16,580 nt of DNA, taken from an uncultured Clostridia bacterium. Lineage in GTDB: Bacteria > Bacillota > Clostridia > Christensenellales > Aristaeellaceae. Under the pieces are notes generated by a model. It was not told the DNA's origin and did no database searches. It worked only from the letters and a program-made list of their open reading frames with translations. The translations under genes and the position numbers were made by a program. Below are positions 12,213-16,580 of this stretch, piece after piece; position 1 is the stretch's first letter; each line of letters opens with the position of its first letter. The stretch lies in the NCBI GenBank assembly GCA_937906775.1, contig CALCUD010000067.1, positions 1 to 16,580 on the forward strand, in the 5' to 3' direction.

Positions 12213-12932
12213 ATGGTCGAGATGCACGCTCATGTGATTTGGGGGGTCGACGACGGGCCGAAAACGCCCGACGCGATGTTTCAGCTGCTCCGGCAGGCCG
12301 CCGGCGCGGGCGCGGATCACCTGATCTGTACGTCCCATATCACGCCCGGCTACGCCCGCTTCCCGCGGGAGGCCTACCTCGGTCATTTTCAGCAGGCGCG
12401 GGACTGGTGCGCGGCAAACGCGCCGGACCTGACCCTGCATACGGGTTCCGAGATCCTGTATACCGAGTCCGCCGGCCGCCTTCTGGAGGAGGGCGCCGTC
12501 CCGACGCTGGACGGGACCCGCGCCGTCCTGGTCGAGTTCCTGCCGGAATCCTCCCTGTCCGCGATCCGCGGCGCGCTGGAGGACCTCGGCTCCCGGGGGT
12601 ATCAGGTGATCCTCGCCCATGTCGAGCGGTATGTTCATCTTCAGTCCCTGAAGACGCTCCGGGATCTGAAGGAGACCTGCGGCTGCCTGTGCCAGATGAA
12701 CTCCCGCACCGTGTGGGACGCCCGGGAGAACCTTCTTCGCCGTCATCATATCCGCCGTCTTCTGGACGGCGATCTCGTCGATTTCGTCTCCTCGGACGCG
12801 CACAGCCCCGATCGCCGTCCCGTCTCCCTCGACAGGGCTTATGAAGCCCTGCGGCAGAAATCCGGCCCCGAAAAGGCCGCCGCCCTTTGCGGCGGAAACA
12901 TCGCCCGGCTGCTCCGCTGGGGTGAAACGTGA
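12213..12932 (+). CDS. CpsB/YwqE-type PHP-family protein-tyrosine phosphatase
   Basis: A 239-residue protein 12 bp after the kinase, with AAGGGGA before ATG. It has the metal ligands of PHP phosphatases in order: MHAHVIWGVDDG (H5, H7, D13/D14), TSHITPGY (H42), GSEI (E80), AHVERY (H136, E138, R139) and SDAHS (D195, H197). Length is normal for the family (about 240-250). It removes phosphate from the tyrosine cluster of the BY-kinase and so resets EPS polymerisation. It is the last gene with the very GC-rich codon pattern before the composition changes. Confidence 0.92.
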   Translation: MVEMHAHVIWGVDDGPKTPDAMFQLLRQAAGAGADHLICTSHITPGYARFPREAYLGHFQQARDWCAANAPDLTLHTGSEILYTESAGRLLEEGAVPTLDGTRAVLVEFLPESSLSAIRGALEDLGSRGYQVILAHVERYVHLQSLKTLRDLKETCGCLCQMNSRTVWDARENLLRRHHIRRLLDGDLVDFVSSDAHSPDRRPVSLDRAYEALRQKSGPEKAAALCGGNIARLLRWGET

Positions 12933-13184
12933 CCCGCGGCCGGACTCCGGCACCAACCGTCAGATCGGGATTCCAGACCGCACCTTGCCGGATTGGCGGG
13001 CGGCAGCGTTCCCGAAACACAGCCCCGCGTCTGCAGAGAGTGAAAATTCCGGTTTTTGCGCCCTGACGGCGGAGCCTGCGATATTTTGATACAGATACTT
13101 CAGATTGCGAAAAACGGCTGAACAGCCGATCATATAGGGAATACAAGCCAGTGAACCGTGACCGGAAAGGAGAAAAGCGGCAAT
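12933..13184 (+). other. Gap marking a composition change in the EPS locus
   Basis: I see no supported gene in these about 250 bases. GC content falls across the gap from the very GC-rich kinase/phosphatase genes to the more AT-rich assembly genes. The palindrome CGGCTG-AA-CAGCCG (13115-13128) has no T-run. Possible boxes such as TTGCGA (13105) and CATATA (13131) are badly spaced, so no promoter is assigned. Confidence 0.5.
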
Positions 13185-13712
13185 ATGAGAAAAAGCAGAG
13201 AGCGTACTTTGCTGATTGTCGGCGCCGGCGGATTGGGTCAGGATGTCGCCGAGATCGCGAATCTGACCGGCAGATATACGAAAATCGCTTTTCTGGATGA
13301 CGCGCCGACTTCCGAAAAAGAAAGGCAGTACAAGGTGATCGGTACGGTGGATGAACTGGAAAAGTTTTCGCAGGATTTCGAGTATTGCATTGCCGCGGTG
13401 GGCAATAACGATTATCGGATGACGGTCCATCATAAGATTAAAGAAGCAGGATACGATATCCCGATTCTGATCCATCCGACGGCTATTGTTCATCCACTGG
13501 CCTATCTGGAATGCGGCGTTATTATCCGGGCTATGTGCTTTGTCAGCTCCGGCGTGGATATCGGTGAAAGCGTTCTTTTGAATATCGGATGCAAGATCGA
13601 TCACAATTGTGTCATCGGTGAAGGAAGTCACATCCCGATGGGCTGCGTTGTTCGGAATGAAGTAAAGATCCCGCCACGCAGCCATTTTGTCAGCAACGCG
13701 GTTGTGGAATAA
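13185..13712 (+). CDS. PglD/NeuD-like sugar O/N-acetyltransferase
   Basis: About 175 residues from ATG 13185, with GGAAAGGAG at 13164-13172 a little far upstream. The N-terminal Rossmann-like part (LLIVGAGGLGQDVAEIA, GAGGLG at 13-18; FLDDAP) binds the nucleotide-sugar, as in PglD and NeuD. From about residue 95 a left-handed parallel beta-helix begins (IHPTAIVHPLAYLECGVII, VDIGESVLLNIGCKIDHNCVIGEG), with H140 in the position of the catalytic histidine. It likely acetylates a UDP-4-amino-sugar that primes the EPS repeat unit. The C-terminus is somewhat short (typical 195-215 residues), ending soon after PRSHFVSNAVVE. Confidence 0.85.
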   Translation: MRKSRERTLLIVGAGGLGQDVAEIANLTGRYTKIAFLDDAPTSEKERQYKVIGTVDELEKFSQDFEYCIAAVGNNDYRMTVHHKIKEAGYDIPILIHPTAIVHPLAYLECGVIIRAMCFVSSGVDIGESVLLNIGCKIDHNCVIGEGSHIPMGCVVRNEVKIPPRSHFVSNAVVE

Positions 13713-13734
13713 AGGAAGCCTGGAGGAATTCGAT

Positions 13735-14784
13735 TTGTACAGGAAAGTCATCAAGCGTTTGGTGGATATCGTACTTTCTTTATGCGGATTGATTCTGCTT
13801 TCTCCCGTTTTTCTGGTCCTGATGATTGCTGTGATCGCGGATGATCCGGGACCGGTGTTTTTTACGCAACGGCGAATCGCAAGGAATGATGACGGCAGGA
13901 TCAGTTACTTCAAACTGTTCAAATTCCGCACGATGAAAACGAGTACCCCCCATGATATGCCGACGCACCTTCTGGAAAATCCTGAGCAGTATATCACAAG
14001 GGTCGGTCATTTCTTAAGAAAATTCTCTCTGGATGAATTGCCGCAAATCTGGAATATCCTGAAAGGGGATATGTCCATCATCGGTCCCCGTCCGGCGCTG
14101 TGGAATCAGGAGGATCTCTACGCGGAGCGGGAGAAATATCACGCGAACGATGTTACTCCCGGTCTGACGGGCTGGGCACAGATCAACGGACGGGACGAAT
14201 TGGAGATCCCGGTCAAAGCAAAACTTGACGGGGATTATGCTTCCAATGTAACACTTAAGATGGATATCACCTGTTTCTTCCTGACCGTTGCCAATGTATT
14301 GAAACATAATGGTGTGATCGAAGGCGGAACAGGGGTACTAACCAAACATCGGGAAAACAGAACCGAAGAAATCGAAGACATTGCCCGTGCCCAATATAAC
14401 GGAAAGAAAGTATTGCATGTTGCCTGGTCTGCAGAATCGATCAATAAAATGGGGATCGATTATATTCGCGCCCTGCAGGAGGCCGGATATAAAAACAGCG
14501 TCATGGCGAACGGGCATGAAGAGATCCGATGCCCGATCTACAAGCAGTATCATTGCAGATGGATGCATGATTTCTTCGGATTAATGAAGGCAAGAAGAGA
14601 AATCAGGAAGAAAATCGAGAAACACAAATATGATTATATTATCTGTTACGGCAGATTTGGAAGAATGGCAGTGAATGAGGATAATCATGTGATCACTTTT
14701 ACCACAGGAAAGTATCATGGAAAACCTGGTGATATTATTGTCGGGAAGAAAACACCCAAAGAACTGATAGAGAGTTTATACTAA
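13735..14784 (+). CDS. Phosphoglycosyl transferase with extra C-terminal GT-B-like half domain
   Basis: A 349-residue protein. TTG 13735 is the likely start: GGAGG (13722-13726) is 8 nt upstream and the protein then begins YRKVIKRLVDIVLSL, the usual opening of these enzymes. Residues 1-200 are a bacterial sugar transferase (PglC/WcaJ catalytic fold): a hydrophobic re-entrant helix 10-35, FKFRTM near 63-67, SLDELPQ with the D100-E101 catalytic pair, IIGPRP (115-120) and GLTGWAQINGRD (143-154). It moves a phospho-sugar to undecaprenyl phosphate to start the EPS unit. Residues about 205-349 are an extension starting KKVLHVAW and containing ALQEAGYKNSVMANGHEEI, RREIRKKIEKHKYDYIICYG and KYHGKPGDIIVGKK, resembling the acceptor half of a GT4 enzyme. 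This fusion is not part of the usual 190-230 residue enzyme. Confidence 0.88.
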   Translation: MYRKVIKRLVDIVLSLCGLILLSPVFLVLMIAVIADDPGPVFFTQRRIARNDDGRISYFKLFKFRTMKTSTPHDMPTHLLENPEQYITRVGHFLRKFSLDELPQIWNILKGDMSIIGPRPALWNQEDLYAEREKYHANDVTPGLTGWAQINGRDELEIPVKAKLDGDYASNVTLKMDITCFFLTVANVLKHNGVIEGGTGVLTKHRENRTEEIEDIARAQYNGKKVLHVAWSAESINKMGIDYIRALQEAGYKNSVMANGHEEIRCPIYKQYHCRWMHDFFGLMKARREIRKKIEKHKYDYIICYGRFGRMAVNEDNHVITFTTGKYHGKPGDIIVGKKTPKELIESLY

Positions 14785-14859
14785 TCAATAGATTTGCACT
14801 GTTTTGACGATGTGCGGAAATGCATGTCGTCTTTATGGTTTTGGAAGGGAATATTTGGT

Positions 14860-15957
14860 ATGAGTAAGATTCTGTTTTTGGCAAACCATTTTATTACGCT
14901 ACATTCCTTTCGTCCCGAGCTAATTGACCGGCTTCTTGCAGATGGTCACGAGCTTTATCTTTCTTTGCCGGAATCTTCTGACAATAAGTATTTTTCTGAT
15001 CGCGGTTGTAAAATCGTTCCCACTGAGATGGACCGGCACGGTGTCAATCCCAAAGAAGACTGGGTGCTCAGAGCTAAATATATAAAGATGATGCGGGAAA
15101 TTGACCCGGACATCATTTTTTCTTATACGGTAAAACCGAATATCTACGGTTCGATGGCTGCGCGGAAGACCGGAAAGAAAATTGTGTGTAACATTACCGG
15201 CACAGGGAAAGCCTTTGTGAATGAAACGATTGTAAGCAAAGTGATTCGTATGCTTTATCGTTTCTCTGTTACGAAGGCTTATAAAGTGTTTTTCCAGAAT
15301 GATGGTGATCTGGCATACTTCAAGAAGCATCATTTGATTGGTGATAATTATGAAATGTTGAAGTGCGGTTCCGGTGTGAATCTGGAAAAACACGTTTTTT
15401 CTGATATGCCTGCCGATGATACGGTTCACTTCCTTTACATCGGCCGTGTTCTTGGAATTAAGGGCGTAGATACATATTTTGAGTGTGCAAAACGATTGAA
15501 AGAAGCTGGAAAAAAAGTTATCTGTCATGTTGCCGGATTTGTGGATGAGGGCGAATACAAGGAAAAAGTTGATCAATTGCATAAGGATGGCATCATTGAC
15601 TATATGGGTTTCCGCAGTGATATTGATGATGTAATCCACAGCTGTCATTGTACAGTGCTTCCTTCTCTCGGTGGAGAAGGTGTGCCTAATGTTATGCTTG
15701 AGTCCGCTGCTGATGGTCGCGCATGCATTGCTTCGAATATCGACGGTTCCAGGCTTACCGTTGATCCGGGTAAGAGCGGATATCTTTTTGAAAAGGGTAG
15801 CGCAGATGATCTTTTTGAGAAAATGAGTGCGTTTGTTGATCTGACTTATGAACAAAAGCTGGAAATGGGTAGGGCTGGTCGTAAGTGGGTAGAAGAACGA
15901 TTCAACCGTCAGATGGTTATTGATGTATACTGCAAAGAAGTGGAGAAAGTGAAATGA
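14860..15957 (+). CDS. GT4-family glycosyltransferase
   Basis: A 365-residue GT-B enzyme. ATG 14860 is chosen for GGAAGGGA about 10 nt upstream and the typical MSKILFLANHF opening; the frame is open to 14794 but that part lacks a ribosome site. The N-terminal acceptor half has ITLHSFRPELIDRLLADGHE and PDIIFSYTVKPNIYGSMAAR; the C-terminal donor half has LYIGRVLGIKGVDTYFECAK, HVAGFVDEGEYKEKV, and the EX7E motif (E273, E281) in GGEGVPNVMLESAADGR. It adds a sugar from a nucleotide donor to the lipid-linked EPS intermediate at the cytoplasmic membrane face. Closest in style to capsule GT4 enzymes; the donor sugar cannot be read from sequence. Confidence 0.88.
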   Translation: MSKILFLANHFITLHSFRPELIDRLLADGHELYLSLPESSDNKYFSDRGCKIVPTEMDRHGVNPKEDWVLRAKYIKMMREIDPDIIFSYTVKPNIYGSMAARKTGKKIVCNITGTGKAFVNETIVSKVIRMLYRFSVTKAYKVFFQNDGDLAYFKKHHLIGDNYEMLKCGSGVNLEKHVFSDMPADDTVHFLYIGRVLGIKGVDTYFECAKRLKEAGKKVICHVAGFVDEGEYKEKVDQLHKDGIIDYMGFRSDIDDVIHSCHCTVLPSLGGEGVPNVMLESAADGRACIASNIDGSRLTVDPGKSGYLFEKGSADDLFEKMSAFVDLTYEQKLEMGRAGRKWVEERFNRQMVIDVYCKEVEKVK

Positions 15958-16505
15958 ACAAATATGTACATGCGACAGTTTGTGAAGTAATCGGGTTGAT
16001 TAAGTTTGGCTGGTTAAAAATATCCAGAGGAGTAAAGTGCTCACCAATCAATCTTGTTTCACCCGGTACGGAGATCACAGTTGATCGAGGAGGAAAGTTG
16101 AGTATCGGTAAAGCTTTCAAGATGCGTAGCGGAGCCAAGTTGCGTGTACGTAAGGACGCTGTAGTTAAGTGTGGTAACAATTTCAGCATGAGCAATCGCT
16201 GCATCATCACAGCATATGAAAGTGTTGAAATTGGTGATGATGTCCAATTTGGACCGGACGTGAAAATCTATGATCATGATCATGATTTCAAGGCTCCTGG
16301 TGGAATTAAGGCAAAAAAATTTAAAACTGCACCTGTTAAAATCGGCAATAATGTATGGATTGGTGCGGATGTGGTGATTCTTAGGGGTACAGAGATTGGC
16401 AATAATTGTGTTGTTGGTGCCGGGTGCATTCTAAATGGAACATATACAGAAGGAACACTAGTTATACAGAAACGTGATACTATACTTCAAACGATCGAGA
16501 AGTGA
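15954..16505 (+). CDS. Hexapeptide-repeat (LbH) acyltransferase, WbbJ/maa-like
   Basis: A 183-residue protein starting at ATG 15954 and overlapping the GT4 stop by four bases, so translation is coupled. The [LIV]-G-x4 hexapeptide pattern is evident (VEIGDDVQFGPDVKIYD; VKIGNNVWIGADVVI; TEIGNNCVVGAG). The loop with YDHDHDF (H108, H110) matches the catalytic His region of maltose/galactoside-acetyltransferase-like enzymes. N-terminal residues 1-35 are hydrophobic/basic, suggesting membrane association. It likely acetylates a sugar of the EPS repeat. Confidence 0.88.
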   Translation: MNKYVHATVCEVIGLIKFGWLKISRGVKCSPINLVSPGTEITVDRGGKLSIGKAFKMRSGAKLRVRKDAVVKCGNNFSMSNRCIITAYESVEIGDDVQFGPDVKIYDHDHDFKAPGGIKAKKFKTAPVKIGNNVWIGADVVILRGTEIGNNCVVGAGCILNGTYTEGTLVIQKRDTILQTIEK

Positions 16506-16512
16506 TAGAAAA

Positions 16513-16580
16513 ATGAGTATAAATGAACCAATCAGAATTCTGCATATGATAGGCAGCCTAAATGTTGGTGGTGCACAAAC
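16513..16580 (+). CDS. GT4-like glycosyltransferase, N-terminal fragment cut by window end
   Basis: Only 22 codons are visible from ATG 16513 to the window edge: MSINEPIRILHMIGSLNVGG followed by A and Q. The phrase ILHMIGSLNVGGAQ is the characteristic start of many GT4/GT1-type glycosyltransferases (RILHvig.l..GGae). The start is 8 nt after the acyltransferase stop, so it belongs to the same EPS operon. Its ribosome site is weak. Confidence 0.65.
   Translation, partial: MSINEPIRILHMIGSLNVGGAQ

Noticed and set aside
10362..12956. Minus-strand open frame of 864 codons across the kinase and phosphatase genes
   Set aside because: It is a shadow of GC-rich coding on the + strand; the opposite strand holds clear Wzz/BY-kinase and PHP phosphatase motifs.
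13115..13128. Palindrome CGGCTG-AA-CAGCCG as a terminator after the phosphatase gene
   Set aside because: Short stem with minimal loop and no following T-run; could be an operator but nothing supports that.

Overview
The window looks like chromosomal DNA of a Gram-positive Bacillota, probably a gut or rumen clostridium. The clues are strong GGAGG-type ribosome sites, a fused Wzz/BY-kinase of the Firmicutes type, a LytR-CpsA-Psr protein, a CpsB-type PHP phosphatase, and DUF3383/DUF3277 tail proteins. I cannot name the genus from sequence alone.

Layout. (A) 1-750: a terminator for an off-window + strand gene, a palindrome-rich intergenic stretch with no convincing gene, and on the minus strand a small gene (404-661) for a peptide with a double-glycine, RiPP/bacteriocin-like leader. 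(B) 750-8784: a tightly packed, GC-rich + strand operon for a contractile phage-tail-like particle. In order it holds a small head-proximal protein, DUF4054 neck protein, gp10-like neck protein, head-closure/stopper, neck terminator, sheath (DUF3383), tube (DUF3277), tail chaperone with a -1 programmed frameshift, a tiny tape measure, Dit-like baseplate protein, Pam3-type plug, hub, Gp138-type spike, gp25-like wedge and a last baseplate protein. No terminase, portal, protease, capsid, baseplate J, fibre, holin or lysin is present in the window. (C) 8841-10578: a good extended -10 promoter, an LCP protein, a small secreted acidic protein and a strong terminator. (D) 10632-12932: a capsule/EPS control pair, tyrosine autokinase with chain-length domain plus its PHP phosphatase. 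(E) 13185-16580: EPS assembly genes (PglD-like acetyltransferase, phosphoglycosyl transferase with an extra C-terminal domain, GT4 glycosyltransferase, hexapeptide acyltransferase, start of another GT4). These are visibly more AT-rich than the genes before 12932, so the exchangeable part of the locus seems to begin in the gap 12933-13184.

How it fits together. Regions C-E are one cell-surface polysaccharide locus: the transferase loads the first sugar on the lipid carrier, GT4 enzymes and acyltransferases extend and decorate it, the kinase/phosphatase pair controls export and length, and the LCP protein attaches the polymer to the wall. Region B is the most unusual part. Every reading frame is intact and its frameshift signal is textbook quality, yet it starts at the neck genes behind its own promoter, has a tape measure of only about 237 residues, a spike reduced to its first domain, and no baseplate J. 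A short palindromic repeat sits exactly where J would be expected. It reads either as a domesticated minimal contractile particle or as a prophage remnant that has been trimmed without losing frames.
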